NCBI GenBank assembly: GCA_024236175.1
Contig: JACKKY010000004.1
Location: 508,501 to 572,500 of the forward strand
Direction: 5' to 3'
DNA length: 64,000 nucleotides
DNA from: Novosphingobium sp.
GTDB lineage: Bacteria; Pseudomonadota; Alphaproteobacteria; Sphingomonadales; Sphingomonadaceae
A program made the translations under genes and the position numbers. Shown here piece by piece: positions 16,616 to 26,097 of the stretch (positions are counted from its first letter, which is position 1; the number at the start of each line of letters is the position of its first letter). The notes below the pieces were generated by a model that was not told the origin of the DNA, did not search any database, and worked only from the letters and a program-made list of their open reading frames with translations.

Positions 16616-17122
16616 TCAGCTCACCGGAACGGCGTTGTAGAACTGGTTGCCTGCCTCGAACGGGCGGACATATTCGAGATAATGGCCGAGCTCAGGCGCC
16701 TTGATGTAGTAGGCATCGATGAAATCGCCGCTCAGTGTCGAAAAGGCGATCGGCCAGTCCCCGTCCTTCAGTTCCTGCTCTAGCTGTTTCCACCCCGCCT
16801 CATCGTGGATGACGAAACCCAGATGGTGGAACCGGATCGCGAATTCGCCCTCAGGCAGCATCTCGTTGTAGAATTCCGAGCCGGGCCCGCTGCACTGGAT
16901 GATCTCGAGAATCTGTCCGCCCGCCCAGGCGAAAGCCACCTTGATCTGTCCGCCGCCCGGCGTCGCCCCCTCAATGAAGGTGAAATCGTCGACTCCATAA
17001 CGCCGGGTGAAGGTCTCGACCGCCTTGTCGAGATCATTGGTGACCCATGCGGAATGCGAATGCTCCTTGCACAGCATCCCCGAAGCCGCGGGCACGGCTT
17101 CCCGTTTGATCATGTCCGGCAT
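16616..17122 (-). CDS. VOC (glyoxalase/bleomycin-resistance fold) protein
   Basis: 168 residues from the ATG at 17122, with GGGAGA 6 bases upstream. Two beta-alpha-beta-beta-beta repeats are suggested by HSAWVTNDLDKAVETFTRRY and HHLGFVIHDEAGWKQLEQEL. The family covers metal-dependent dioxygenases, isomerases and glyoxalases; no substrate can be assigned. A second, different VOC gene lies at 51740. It stands alone between the isovaleryl-CoA dehydrogenase gene and an SDR pair. Confidence 0.82.
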   Translation of the reverse strand: MPDMIKREAVPAASGMLCKEHSHSAWVTNDLDKAVETFTRRYGVDDFTFIEGATPGGGQIKVAFAWAGGQILEIIQCSGPGSEFYNEMLPEGEFAIRFHHLGFVIHDEAGWKQLEQELKDGDWPIAFSTLSGDFIDAYYIKAPELGHYLEYVRPFEAGNQFYNAVPVS

Positions 17123-17241
17123 CCAGCATCTCCCTTTGCGCCGCCATCCGAATTCGCCGGGCGACCCTAGGGTACTTTGCCATGCAAAGCCACAGTCCAT
17201 GTTGCTCGGCGCGGCGGAGAAATGGACCTCCGGCGCCTTGG

Positions 17242-18021
17242 TCAGATGTCCATCGGATCGCGATACGGGCCGGCGGTGTGGCCGCCGTCGACGACCAGTT
17301 GCGACCCGGTGCAATAGGAGCTTTCGTCGGATGCCAGGAACACGGCGGCGTTGGCGATGTCTTCGGGGGTGCCCCGGCGCTTGATCGGCTGGCGGGCAAT
17401 CGCCTTGTCCAGCCGCTCCTGCGACGCGGGCGGTCCGGCCTGCACCAGCGGCGTTTCGATAATGCCGGGATGAATGCTGTTCACGCGAATCCCCCGCTCT
17501 CCGAGTTCCAGCGCGAGCGACCGGGTCATCCCGGTGACGGCGAACTTGCTGCCGACGTAGGTCGAAAGTCCCTCGACGCCGACGATGCCGTCGATCGACG
17601 AGATGTTGATGATCGAACCGCCGCCGCGCGCGTCCATCGCCCGCAACGCCGCGCGCATGCCGAGCCAGACGCCTGTGAGATTGAGATCGAGAACCCGGCG
17701 ATGTTCCGACAAGGTTTCGCGTTCTATGCCGCCACCGGTGCCGGTGCCGGCATTGTTGACCAGAATGTCCAGCCCCCCGAAGCGCTCCATCGCGAAAGCA
17801 ACCGCGGCCTCCCAGGACTCGGGATCTGTCGCATCGAGACGAAAGAACACCGCCGCAGGACCCAGGTCCCGGGCAGTGGCCTCGCCCTGTTCGACGTTGA
17901 TGTCGCATACCAGCACCTGGGCGCCATGACGCACGAAGCCACGCGCGATGCCCTCTCCGATCCCTCGCGCACCGCCGGTGACGAGCGCGATCTTGCCGTC
18001 AAGACGTGCTGGTTCGCTCAT
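17242..18021 (-). CDS. SDR family oxidoreductase
   Basis: 259 residues from the ATG at 18021, which overlaps the upstream SDR stop (ATGA). Motifs: TGGARGIG, NNAG, NISSIDG with Ser 13 before the catalytic Tyr, YVGSK, HPGIIETPL, and VDGG at the end. Co-translated with the next SDR, suggesting consecutive oxidations or a paired enzyme. Substrate unknown. Confidence 0.92.
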   Translation of the reverse strand: MSEPARLDGKIALVTGGARGIGEGIARGFVRHGAQVLVCDINVEQGEATARDLGPAAVFFRLDATDPESWEAAVAFAMERFGGLDILVNNAGTGTGGGIERETLSEHRRVLDLNLTGVWLGMRAALRAMDARGGGSIINISSIDGIVGVEGLSTYVGSKFAVTGMTRSLALELGERGIRVNSIHPGIIETPLVQAGPPASQERLDKAIARQPIKRRGTPEDIANAAVFLASDESSYCTGSQLVVDGGHTAGPYRDPMDI

Positions 18022-18821
18022 GGCATCGATACTCCTCCATTGGGCCGCAGGATCTGCCCGGTCATGAACCGGCTGGCATCCGACGCGAGATACAGGATGG
18101 CAAGGGCGATGTCGCGCGGCTCCCCGACGATGCCGAGCGGTGACGCCGCCTTGCGGGCGACGAGCCCTTGCTCCCGTTTCACCGGATCGATGGAGCCGCT
18201 GTCGTCGCGGAAAGTGTGCGTGCCCATCGGCGTGTCGACCCAGCCAGGCGCAACCGCGTTCACCCGGATGCCGTGGGCTCCGAATTCCATCGCCGCGGTC
18301 CTTGTGAGCATGTTCACCGCAGCCTTCGACATCGAATAGAGCGAAATTCCCGGGATCGCCGACTCGCCCCCGCTCGAGGAGATGTTGATGATCGAGCCGG
18401 ACCCCGTCTCCTTCATCGCCCTCGCAGCTGCGGCACAGCCCCAGTAGACCCCGTGCAGGTTGATCGGCAGAACCTTGTTCAGCTCGTCTTCCGAGACGTC
18501 GAGGATAGCGCGCGAGACGATCGTGCCCGCGCAATTGACCCAGATATCGATGCGGCCATGGGCCTCCACGGCTTTCGCCGCCAACGCCTCGACATAGCCT
18601 CGCCGGGACACGTCGGTGCGCACTGCAAGCGCCTCGCCTCCTGCCTCGGCCACATAGGCGGCGGTCTGTTCAAGCCCTTCCGCGTTGATGTCGGCGATGA
18701 TCGGCCGCGCGCCGGCCTCGGCCAGGACGCGCGCCGTTTCCCGCCCGATTCCGGACGCAGCTCCGGTAACGACGGCGATGCGGCCTGCGAGCGCGAATGT
18801 CGAAAGGATATCGGAAATCAT
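18018..18821 (-). CDS. SDR family oxidoreductase
   Basis: 267 residues: TGAASGIG, NCAG, NISSSGG with Ser 13 before the Tyr, YSMSK, and APGWVDTPMG. First gene of a two-SDR operon. Its promoter lies in the 274-base gap shared with the divergent LLM oxidoreductase, which contains the palindrome at 18968-18981. Confidence 0.92.
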   Translation of the reverse strand: MISDILSTFALAGRIAVVTGAASGIGRETARVLAEAGARPIIADINAEGLEQTAAYVAEAGGEALAVRTDVSRRGYVEALAAKAVEAHGRIDIWVNCAGTIVSRAILDVSEDELNKVLPINLHGVYWGCAAAARAMKETGSGSIINISSSGGESAIPGISLYSMSKAAVNMLTRTAAMEFGAHGIRVNAVAPGWVDTPMGTHTFRDDSGSIDPVKREQGLVARKAASPLGIVGEPRDIALAILYLASDASRFMTGQILRPNGGVSMP

Positions 18822-18967
18822 CGGCTCGTCCCCCAGGAGGAGGACGGACCATATCGGCCAGGTTGCATGGTACAGGTCTCCCGCTTTTTCCGTATGTGTT
18901 CTGAGGTCGTGAGGAAATGTTCAGGGCCGGGCTCGCGTCAAATACAATCGGATCACCGGCAACTAAT

Positions 18968-18981
18968 TGCGTATATACGCA
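18968..18981. promoter_or_regulatory. 14-bp palindrome TGCGTAT-ATACGCA
   Basis: Perfect palindrome in the divergent gap between the SDR operon and the LLM gene. A near-palindrome, CCGTAATTGCGG, follows at 18990-19001. Both look like binding sites for a dimeric regulator; the nearest regulator genes (21395, 26098) are some distance away. Confidence 0.4.
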
Positions 18982-19095
18982 GAAAAACTCCGTAATTGCG
19001 GATTTCGCGTCTTAACGGGCATTTGCCTTGAGTTCCGCCCCTCCGGAAAAATATTCGGGCGCCGACAACAGCGACCGAATCAAAGGAGACGGAAC

Positions 19096-20304
19096 ATGGA
19101 AATTGGCATGCTTTACGAATTCGACGCGCCGCAACCCTGGGCAGGTGAGCACCCGTGGGGACAGCGCACGATGGAACGCCAGGTCTATCGCGAGAACATC
19201 GAGCAGATCGCCCTCGCGGACAAGATGGGCTTCGAGGCAGTCTGGCTGGTCGAGCACCATTTTCGCGAGAACCGCAGCCATATGCCCTGTAGCGAAGCGG
19301 TCCTCGGCGCGCTCTCGCAAGTCACCGAACGCATCAAGCTGGGCTTCGGCGTCGTGCTGATGCCGCATGAGTTCATCCACCCGGTGCGCGTCGCGGAAAA
19401 GGTGGCGACCGTCGATGTCCTGTCACAGGGCCGGGTGATCTGGGGAATGGGGCGTTCGACGCCGATGGAACAGCAGGCCTTCGGGGTCGATATTCCCCGC
19501 AGCAAGGAAAAGATGCTGGCGGCGGCGCGTTCCGTCGTCGGGATGTGGGAGCAGGAATACTACGAGGAAGACTCCGAGTTCCTGACCTTTCCCAAGCGGA
19601 TGGTAACGCCGAAACCCTATCAGTATCCGCACCCGCCGGCGTGGATGGCGGCATCCACCGAATCGAGCGCGACGATGGCGGGAGAGAACGGCTGCGGCCT
19701 GCTGGTCTTCAGCCTGTTGCAGCCGCTCGACCGGCTGAAGGAAGTGATCGACGTCTACCGCGAGGCACAGAAGCGCGCCGTGCCGCTGACGAAAGTGCAT
19801 ACGAACAAGGTGGCCGCCTACACGCTCGTCCACTGCGCCGAATCGCGCGACGATTTCGAGACCAACCGCCTCTGGGATTCAATGTGGTGGTGGTACAAGG
19901 GCCTCGCCGAGTTCCATCTCAAGTGGGAGATGGCCCATCTCAGCAAGGAAGAGCAGGACAGGATGTTCCCGCTGATGTCCGCCCAGGCGCGCGGCGAGTT
20001 CGACATTACCGAGTTCGACCGGGAGGACATGGTGATCGTCGGCACGCCGGACGAATGCCTGGCGAAGCTGGCGCGTTATGAGGAAGCCGGCGTGGACCAG
20101 CTCCTGTGCTACCTCAGCTTCGGCTACCTGCCGCACGATGCGGTGATGAAGTCGATCGAGCTGCTGGGCACGCGGGTCATTCCCGAGCTCAAGAAGCGAG
20201 GGTCCTCAGCCGTCGCCGCCAGCCTGGAACTGGGCATCCGCAAGGTGGAAGAGGAATCGATCACCCAAAGACACTGGGCCAGGACGCCCGAAAAACCGAT
20301 CTGA
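19096..20304 (+). CDS. LLM-class flavin-dependent oxidoreductase
   Basis: 402 residues from the ATG at 19096 with AAAGGAGACGG upstream. Luciferase-like fold: N-terminal MEIGMLYEFDAPQPW, FEAVWLVEHHF, RVIWGMGRSTPMEQQAFGVD, and GTPDECLAKLARYEEAGVDQ near the C-terminus. Such enzymes use reduced FMN (or F420) for monooxygenation or reduction; here a monooxygenase on an island intermediate is plausible. It needs a separate flavin reductase. A shorter, diverged relative lies at 49484. Confidence 0.9.
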   Translation: MEIGMLYEFDAPQPWAGEHPWGQRTMERQVYRENIEQIALADKMGFEAVWLVEHHFRENRSHMPCSEAVLGALSQVTERIKLGFGVVLMPHEFIHPVRVAEKVATVDVLSQGRVIWGMGRSTPMEQQAFGVDIPRSKEKMLAAARSVVGMWEQEYYEEDSEFLTFPKRMVTPKPYQYPHPPAWMAASTESSATMAGENGCGLLVFSLLQPLDRLKEVIDVYREAQKRAVPLTKVHTNKVAAYTLVHCAESRDDFETNRLWDSMWWWYKGLAEFHLKWEMAHLSKEEQDRMFPLMSAQARGEFDITEFDREDMVIVGTPDECLAKLARYEEAGVDQLLCYLSFGYLPHDAVMKSIELLGTRVIPELKKRGSSAVAASLELGIRKVEEESITQRHWARTPEKPI

Positions 20305-20319
20305 AGGCATCACAGACGG

Positions 20320-21234
20320 TCAGGCCCCGGTCCGCGCCAGTTCGAAGCTCTTCGTCATGTGTTCGAAAAAGCCGTTCTCGGCAGGATGGAACGTGAAATT
20401 GTTCGAACTGTCGCGGATCTCACCGAGATTCTCGGCGACGTCGTCGATGCTCCACTTGGGCCGGAAGACGCCCCGGGTCTCGGTGACGTATGCGCGCGCC
20501 ACACGTCCGGCCATGGAGACATAGAGCTCGCCGGTGACAGCGCAGTCCTCATGCGCGAGGTAGCCCACCACCGGCGCGACAAGCTCCGGCCCCATCGGCG
20601 GAAATTGTGACGTATCGAGGCCTTCCGCCATCCGCGTAACCGCGCCGGGCAGGATGATGTTCGACTTGATTCCGCACTCCGCACCCTCGATCGCAAGGAT
20701 GTTGCTCAGGCCTATCATGCCTGACTTCGAAACCGCGTATCCAACCGTTTGCGGCATCGTGTAGAGCCCGCCGATCGACCCGGTCAGCACGACGCGACCG
20801 TAGCCGGCCTTGCACATGACCGGAAACGCCGGACGCGTGACGTTGAACCCGCCAAGCAGGTGGACGTCGACGACCGAGCGGAACTCATCGCAAGTGATCT
20901 CCGCAAAGTCATCGAAGCGCGTGTTGCCGGCGCTATGGACCAGGATGTCGATCCGGCCGAAGCTGTCCAGCGCGGCTTCGACGATCGCCCTTCCCCCCTC
21001 CGGCGTCGCCACGCTTTCGCCGCAGGCGACAGCTGCGCCCCCGGCAGCCTCGATCTCGTCGACCACCTGACGGGCGACGCTGACATCGCTCCCGTCGCCG
21101 GCAAGTCCGCTGCCGTTGTCGTTGACGACGACGCTGGCTCCAAGCGACGCGAGCAGCAGCGCATATTCGCGCCCCAGACCGCGTCCCGCACCCGTAATCA
21201 CGGCCACCCGGCCATCGAAACGTCGCGCGCTCAT
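20320..21234 (-). CDS. SDR, MFE-2-type 3-hydroxyacyl-CoA dehydrogenase-like (paralogue 1)
   Basis: 304 residues from the ATG at 21234. It has TGAGRGLG, LLASLGASVVVNDNG, HSAG for NNAG, TGSIGGLY with Ser 13 before the Tyr, and YAVSK. A C-terminal extension of about 60 residues contains ETRGVFRPKWSIDDVAENL. This length and tail resemble the dehydrogenase part of multifunctional enzyme type 2, so a beta-hydroxyacyl-CoA role is inferred. A 7-codon upstream frame (ATG at 21255, with GGAGAG before it) stops in ATGA overlap with this start. Paralogues are at 25006 and 30520. Confidence 0.9.
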   Translation of the reverse strand: MSARRFDGRVAVITGAGRGLGREYALLLASLGASVVVNDNGSGLAGDGSDVSVARQVVDEIEAAGGAAVACGESVATPEGGRAIVEAALDSFGRIDILVHSAGNTRFDDFAEITCDEFRSVVDVHLLGGFNVTRPAFPVMCKAGYGRVVLTGSIGGLYTMPQTVGYAVSKSGMIGLSNILAIEGAECGIKSNIILPGAVTRMAEGLDTSQFPPMGPELVAPVVGYLAHEDCAVTGELYVSMAGRVARAYVTETRGVFRPKWSIDDVAENLGEIRDSSNNFTFHPAENGFFEHMTKSFELARTGA

Positions 21235-21394
21235 CCCGCCATGTCCCGGAACATTGGTTTCTCTCCGCTTCCTCGAACAGTCACGCCGCCGCCCGATGGC
21301 CAGAGTGTAGGGGCAATCGCGAAGACTCGACTTGACCGATTTGGACAATCAGGCAGGTTGGCGGGATCTTCCCGAAGCGAATTCAGACCGGACG

Positions 21395-22480
21395 ATGACG
21401 ACAACGACACAGCAGGACTCCGGCAGGCAGGGTGCAGGCACCGACAGTTTCGACATCGTCCACGCCAGATTGCTTCGCTTCCTTCCCGAACTCGTCACGG
21501 AACTCGGGGGAGACGTACCCGCCCTGCTCGACAAGGCCCGCATGTCCCGGGAGGGACTCGAGCACCACGAGCCGGAGGTCACCTACCGGCAAGCGATCGA
21601 ACTCATGGAAAGCGCAGCCGCCGAGCTGGAATGCGCCGATTTCGGCATGCGGCTGGCGGTGCGGCAGAGCGGCGGCGGCACGTTCGGTCCGTTGGGCCAG
21701 GTGATGAAGAATTCGAGGACCTTCGGCGAGGCTCTCGATTACGTCAGCCGCCACAGCTATGCGCACAGCCTGGCCGCGCGCGTTTGGCTGCGCCCGCTGC
21801 CGTCCGAAGGACTGGTGTTTTCCGGCCACGACATCCTGCTCGACAACATCGCCTGCCGGACGCAGGCGATGGAGCAGATCCTTCTGATCGGCCATCTCGA
21901 GGCCATGAACATGACGGGCGGCTATGCCCGTGTCCGGCGGGTTCATTTCCGCCACCAGCCGGTCTCCCCACCCCGTGTCTACCGGCGCTATTTCGGATGC
22001 GAGGTCCGCTTTGGCGAGGAGGCAGACGGCGTAGCATTCTCGAATGAGGATCTCGCCTGTCCGATAGTCGCGCCGGACCCGCACGCCCTCAGCGAAGTGA
22101 CCGCCTTCATCGACCGCCACTTCACGCGCCACCGCCCGCCTCTCCACGCCGAGGCGCGCGGCATCATCATGCGGCGGCTCTCATCTGGCAACTGTTCGAA
22201 CGAGCAGATCGCCCGCGAGCTGAACCTGCAGCTGCGCACCCTGCACCGCCGACTGGAGGCGGAGGGCACGACATTCCAGAAGGTAAAGGACGAGGTGCGT
22301 CGCGACGTGATGCTTTACTATCTGCACCAGACTAACCTCAGCCTGTCCGGAATCTCGGAGAAACTGGGTTTCGCGGAGCAATCCATCCTCACGCGCAACT
22401 GCTGTCGGTGGTTCGGCATGCCACCCTCGAAGCTGAGGCGCCAGGCCGGGCAAGTCCGCCAGACCCGCGAAATTGTCTGA
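21395..22480 (+). CDS. AraC family transcriptional regulator
   Basis: 361 residues from the ATG at 21395; an in-frame TTG at 21332 would add 21 residues and neither start has a strong ribosome site. N-terminal about 200 residues fit the arabinose-binding-like sensor domain of OruR/ArgR-type AraC proteins. The C-terminal about 85 residues hold two helix-turn-helix motifs: SNEQIARELNLQLRTLHRRL and SLSGISEKLGFAEQSILTRN. Divergent from SDR paralogue 1 and upstream of the SnoaL-MDR-hydrolase-SDR operon, so it may activate either. Confidence 0.88.
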   Translation: MTTTTQQDSGRQGAGTDSFDIVHARLLRFLPELVTELGGDVPALLDKARMSREGLEHHEPEVTYRQAIELMESAAAELECADFGMRLAVRQSGGGTFGPLGQVMKNSRTFGEALDYVSRHSYAHSLAARVWLRPLPSEGLVFSGHDILLDNIACRTQAMEQILLIGHLEAMNMTGGYARVRRVHFRHQPVSPPRVYRRYFGCEVRFGEEADGVAFSNEDLACPIVAPDPHALSEVTAFIDRHFTRHRPPLHAEARGIIMRRLSSGNCSNEQIARELNLQLRTLHRRLEAEGTTFQKVKDEVRRDVMLYYLHQTNLSLSGISEKLGFAEQSILTRNCCRWFGMPPSKLRRQAGQVRQTREIV

Positions 22481-22572
22481 ATTCATCAAGCCCTGGCGTC
22501 GAACCGTGGCGCAAGCTGTAGCCAACGAATCGGAATCGATCGAAACTGCGACGACAAAGGGTGGGAGAGGCC

Positions 22573-22965
22573 ATGCGCGAAAGTGAAAGACTGGTTCATG
22601 CATTCTTCGACGCGGTGACCGCCGGAGAGCTGCCCGACGACCTCCTGACCGACGACATGACGGGCTGGATCACCACGGGCGGAACTCTGGACAAGGCCGC
22701 CTACCAGGGACTGATCCGGATGCTGGCGCAGATGTGCGCGGAGCCGATCCGCTTCACGATCGATTCGATCATTTCCGAAGGGGACCGCGCCGCCACGGAA
22801 GTGCGTTCCGAGGCCACACTCGTCAATGGCGAACCCTACGCAATGACCTACGTCTATGTTTTCCGGTTTCGCGACGGCCGCATCGCCTCGGTTGCGGAGC
22901 ATTACAACGCGCTGGTCGCCCAGGAAAAGCTCATACCGCTGATGGAGGAGTTGCAGAAGTCATGA
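22573..22965 (+). CDS. SnoaL/NTF2-like protein
   Basis: 130 residues from the ATG at 22573 with GGGAGAGG just upstream. The cone-shaped NTF2-like fold is suggested by the N-terminal helix ESERLVHAFFDAVTAGEL and by VYVFRFRDGRIASVAEHYNA. Family members include ketosteroid isomerase and SnoaL cyclases; many have no known activity. First gene of a five-gene plus-strand run, overlapping the next start as ATGA. Confidence 0.83.
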   Translation: MRESERLVHAFFDAVTAGELPDDLLTDDMTGWITTGGTLDKAAYQGLIRMLAQMCAEPIRFTIDSIISEGDRAATEVRSEATLVNGEPYAMTYVYVFRFRDGRIASVAEHYNALVAQEKLIPLMEELQKS

Positions 22966-23969
22966 AAGCCATGTGCGTCCGCCAGCCGGCGAGCCTCGAC
23001 AATCTCAAGCTGGAAGCCGCCGATGCCCCGGCCCCCGGGCCGGGCGAGATCAAGGTCCGGATTCGCGCCGCCTCGCTCAACTTCCGCGATGGGCTGGTGG
23101 TGAACGGGTTCTTCCCGGTCAAGGGCGGGCTGATCCCGCTATCGGACGGAGCCGGCGAAGTGCTCGAAATCGGTGAGGGCGTGACCGAATTCGCGGTCGG
23201 CGACGCTGTCGTCAGCACGTTTCATCCCAAGTGGCTCGACGGTTTCATGGACAAGGCCGACATGGACAACTCGCCCGGCGGCCCGGCGGACGGCTTCGCC
23301 TGCGAGGAGGCAACCCGCCCCGCCACGCATTTCACCGCGGCGCCGAAGAGCCTGACCCATGCGGAGGCTGCCACGCTGACCTGTGCCGGGGTGACCGCCT
23401 GGCGCGCGGTGGTGACCGACGGCAAGGTCATGCCCGGCGCCACGGTGCTGGTGCAGGGAACGGGCGGCGTTTCGCTGTTTGCCCTGCAGTTCGCCAAGGC
23501 CGCTGGGGCGACCGTGATCGCCACGTCGTCAAGCACCGAAAAGCTCGACCGGCTCAAGGCGCTCGGCGCCGACCATGTCATCAATTACCGCGAGGTACCC
23601 GAATGGGGCCAGGAAGTCCTGGCCCTGACCGGCGGGCGTGGCGTCGAGCACATTGTCGAGGTCGGAGGCCCCAACACGCTGGGCCAGTCCTTCATCGCCG
23701 CTCGCACCGGCGCACACATCGCGATCATCGGTGCCGTCGGCGGCTTCGATATCGACACGATGCCGTTCGCCATCGTCCAGGCCAAGCGGCTCAACCTGCA
23801 GGCCGTCACGGTAGGCACGCGGCGGGACCAGATCGAGATGGTCCGGGCGATCGAAGCCCACGGGATCAAGCCGGTCGTCGACAGCACGTTTGCGCTGGAC
23901 GAACTGGCAGACGCCTTCCGGCACCTGCAGTCCGGCAACCACGTCGGCAAGATCTGCATCGAGATTTGA
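22962..23969 (+). CDS. MDR-superfamily NAD(P)-dependent oxidoreductase, quinone-oxidoreductase type (no catalytic zinc)
   Basis: 335 residues. GroES-like N-terminal domain and a Rossmann domain with VLVQGTGGVSLFALQFAKAAG are clear. Where zinc alcohol dehydrogenases have the first Cys ligand this protein reads AASLNFRDG, so it belongs with the zinc-free enoyl or quinone reductases. ATGA overlap with the SnoaL gene; 12 bases before the hydrolase. Likely reduces an enone or enoyl intermediate. Confidence 0.88.
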   Translation: MKAMCVRQPASLDNLKLEAADAPAPGPGEIKVRIRAASLNFRDGLVVNGFFPVKGGLIPLSDGAGEVLEIGEGVTEFAVGDAVVSTFHPKWLDGFMDKADMDNSPGGPADGFACEEATRPATHFTAAPKSLTHAEAATLTCAGVTAWRAVVTDGKVMPGATVLVQGTGGVSLFALQFAKAAGATVIATSSSTEKLDRLKALGADHVINYREVPEWGQEVLALTGGRGVEHIVEVGGPNTLGQSFIAARTGAHIAIIGAVGGFDIDTMPFAIVQAKRLNLQAVTVGTRRDQIEMVRAIEAHGIKPVVDSTFALDELADAFRHLQSGNHVGKICIEI

Positions 23970-23981
23970 GAGGAACCAGCC

Positions 23982-24977
23982 GTGGCCCAGATCCAGACAG
24001 CGCGGGGAACCATCGACACCGCCGATCTCGGCCGGGTGCTTGTCCATGAGCACGTCTTCCTCATGGATATGGAGTACACCTTCAACTACCGGCCCGACTT
24101 CTTCTCCGAAAAGACCATCACCGATGCCGCCGACCGGCTGAACGAGCTCAAGGCCGCCGGCATCGACACGATCATCGACCTTACCGTGCTGGGCCTTGGC
24201 CGGCACATGCCGACACTCGCGAAGGCGGCGGCACTGACCGACCTCAACATCATCGTCTCGACAGGCGCCTACACCTTCGACGCGACGCCCGCGCCGTTCC
24301 AGTTCTACGGCCCCGGCCTGCTCAAGGACGTTCCCGAAGAACCGATGGTCGCCCATTTCGTGAAGGATATCAGCGAAGGCATCGCCGATACCGGAATCCG
24401 CGCGGGCATGCTCAAATGCGCGATCGACGAACCCGGACTGAAAGCGGGCGTCGAGCGCGTGATGCGAGCCGTGGCCAAGGCGAACCGGATTACCGGCGCT
24501 CCCATCACCGTCCACACCGCGCCGCTCCAGGAAACCGGCCTGATCGTGCAACGGCTGATGGATGAGGAAGGGGTCGACCTCGAAGACCTCGTCGTCGGCC
24601 ATTGCGGCGACACCAAGGATGTCGACTACCTGATGAAGCTGGCCGACAGGGGCTCCATCCTCGGCATGGACCGGTTCGGCGTCGAGTTCGCCATCACGAT
24701 GCAGGAGCGGGTCGATACGATCGCGGACATGGTGAAGCGCGGCTATGTCGACCAGCTTACGCTCAGCCACGATTGCTGTTGCTGGTCCGACTTCTTTCCG
24801 GAAGTCTCGGACTATCACGCGGCAATGCCGAACCACAATTACCTACACATCCACAACGACGTGATACCGGCCCTGCTGGAAGCGGGCGTGGGCCAGGCGG
24901 ACATCGACAAGATGTTCGTCGATAACCCGCGCCGGTATTTCGAAGGCACGGCGAAGCGGTTCGCCGCGCGGCACTGA
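23982..24977 (+). CDS. Phosphotriesterase-like amidohydrolase (lactonase/hydrolase)
   Basis: 331 residues from a GTG with AGAGGA upstream. The binuclear metal site of the phosphotriesterase family is complete: His22 and His24 (VHEHV), Lys145 (GMLKCAIDE) as the likely carboxylated bridge, His178 (VHTA), His207 (GHCGD) and Asp264 (LSHDCCC). Natural substrates are mostly lactones or esters. In this operon (SnoaL, MDR, hydrolase, SDR) opening of a lactone made by a Baeyer-Villiger-type or LLM oxygenase is an attractive but unproven role. Confidence 0.9.
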   Translation: MAQIQTARGTIDTADLGRVLVHEHVFLMDMEYTFNYRPDFFSEKTITDAADRLNELKAAGIDTIIDLTVLGLGRHMPTLAKAAALTDLNIIVSTGAYTFDATPAPFQFYGPGLLKDVPEEPMVAHFVKDISEGIADTGIRAGMLKCAIDEPGLKAGVERVMRAVAKANRITGAPITVHTAPLQETGLIVQRLMDEEGVDLEDLVVGHCGDTKDVDYLMKLADRGSILGMDRFGVEFAITMQERVDTIADMVKRGYVDQLTLSHDCCCWSDFFPEVSDYHAAMPNHNYLHIHNDVIPALLEAGVGQADIDKMFVDNPRRYFEGTAKRFAARH

Positions 24978-25005
24978 CCGGCCCGGACCGGGAGAGGAAC
25001 AAGCG

Positions 25006-25941
25006 ATGGACGAACTGCGTTTCGACGGCCGCACCGCGATCGTCACCGGAGCGGGCGGCAATCCCAGCCTCGGCCGTGCGCATGCCATGTTGCTGGCAAG
25101 CCGGGGCGCCAATGTCGTCGTCAACGACATCGGCGAACTGCCCGCCGCGCTGGATTATCCCGGCGTCGCCTCCGCCGAACAGGTGGCCGAGGAAATTCGC
25201 GCGGCCGGCGGCAGCGCCGTGGCGGATACGCATTCGGTGGCGACCGAGGAAGGCGGCGCGGCTATCGTCCAGACCGCCCTCGATGCGTTCGGCAGCTGCG
25301 ACATCCTGGTCAACAACGCCGGAATCTGCCGTGTCGTCTCCTTCGAGGAAATGACGCCCGCAGACTTTCGACAGACGATGGAAGCCAACTTCATGGGCAC
25401 CGTCCACACCTGTCGCGCCGCATGGCCCCACATGAAGGCCGCGGGCTATGGCCGCATCGTGAACATCTCCTCCGGCTCGATGACGGGACTGCCGTGGCAG
25501 ACTGCCTATGCAGCGTCGAAGGGCGCGGTCTATTCGTTCACCAGGGCACTGGCGTCGGAGGGCGGCGAATTCGGCATCAAGGCCAATTCGGTGATCCCGG
25601 GTGCGCTCACCCGCATGGTCTATGCCGTGCAGGACGAAAAAAAGTCGTCTTTCATCGCGGCTTCCAGGGACACGATGCCGCCCGAGATCGTCGCGCCTGC
25701 CGTCGCGTTCCTTGCCCATGAAAGCGTGCCATTCACCGGCGAGTGCATCGAATCGATGGGCGGGCATGTCAGCCGCTTCTACCTCGCCCGCACGCCGGGT
25801 TTCGACGAGCCGAAAATGACGATCGAGACCCTGGCAGAACGCTGGCAGGACATCTTTGCCGACACCCCCGAGGGCCTGTCCGTCCATGACGAGGCCGACC
25901 CTCGCGAATGGAGCCCCAAGCCCTACGTTCCGGTCGACTGA
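25006..25941 (+). CDS. SDR, MFE-2-type 3-hydroxyacyl-CoA dehydrogenase-like (paralogue 2)
   Basis: 311 residues with the same plan as the SDRs at 20320 and 30520: MDELRFDGRTAIVTGAGG, ASRGANVVVND, NNAG, NISSGS, YAASK, AHESVPFTGE, then a C-terminal tail of about 60 residues. Last gene of the SnoaL operon, 28 bases after the hydrolase. A GC hairpin follows the stop directly. Confidence 0.9.
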   Translation: MDELRFDGRTAIVTGAGGNPSLGRAHAMLLASRGANVVVNDIGELPAALDYPGVASAEQVAEEIRAAGGSAVADTHSVATEEGGAAIVQTALDAFGSCDILVNNAGICRVVSFEEMTPADFRQTMEANFMGTVHTCRAAWPHMKAAGYGRIVNISSGSMTGLPWQTAYAASKGAVYSFTRALASEGGEFGIKANSVIPGALTRMVYAVQDEKKSSFIAASRDTMPPEIVAPAVAFLAHESVPFTGECIESMGGHVSRFYLARTPGFDEPKMTIETLAERWQDIFADTPEGLSVHDEADPREWSPKPYVPVD

Positions 25942-25942
25942 A

Positions 25943-25959
25943 GGGGCGTTCGTCGCCCC
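25943..25959 (+). terminator. Hairpin GGGGCG-N5-CGCCCC
   Basis: Perfect 6-bp GC stem 2 bases beyond the SDR stop. No T-run follows, so it is a weak intrinsic terminator or an RNA 3'-end stabiliser. Confidence 0.45.
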
Positions 25960-26097
25960 CATGACGACAGCGTCGGAGCGCCCCTTGTCAGAACGCACGC
26001 CTGGCCGCCCCGGAAAGACGCCTTTACCGCGCACCCTGCTCGGCTATGCTTGGTTGATGAAGGCTATTTCGAAACCCACCCTGACGGGAACAGGCGG

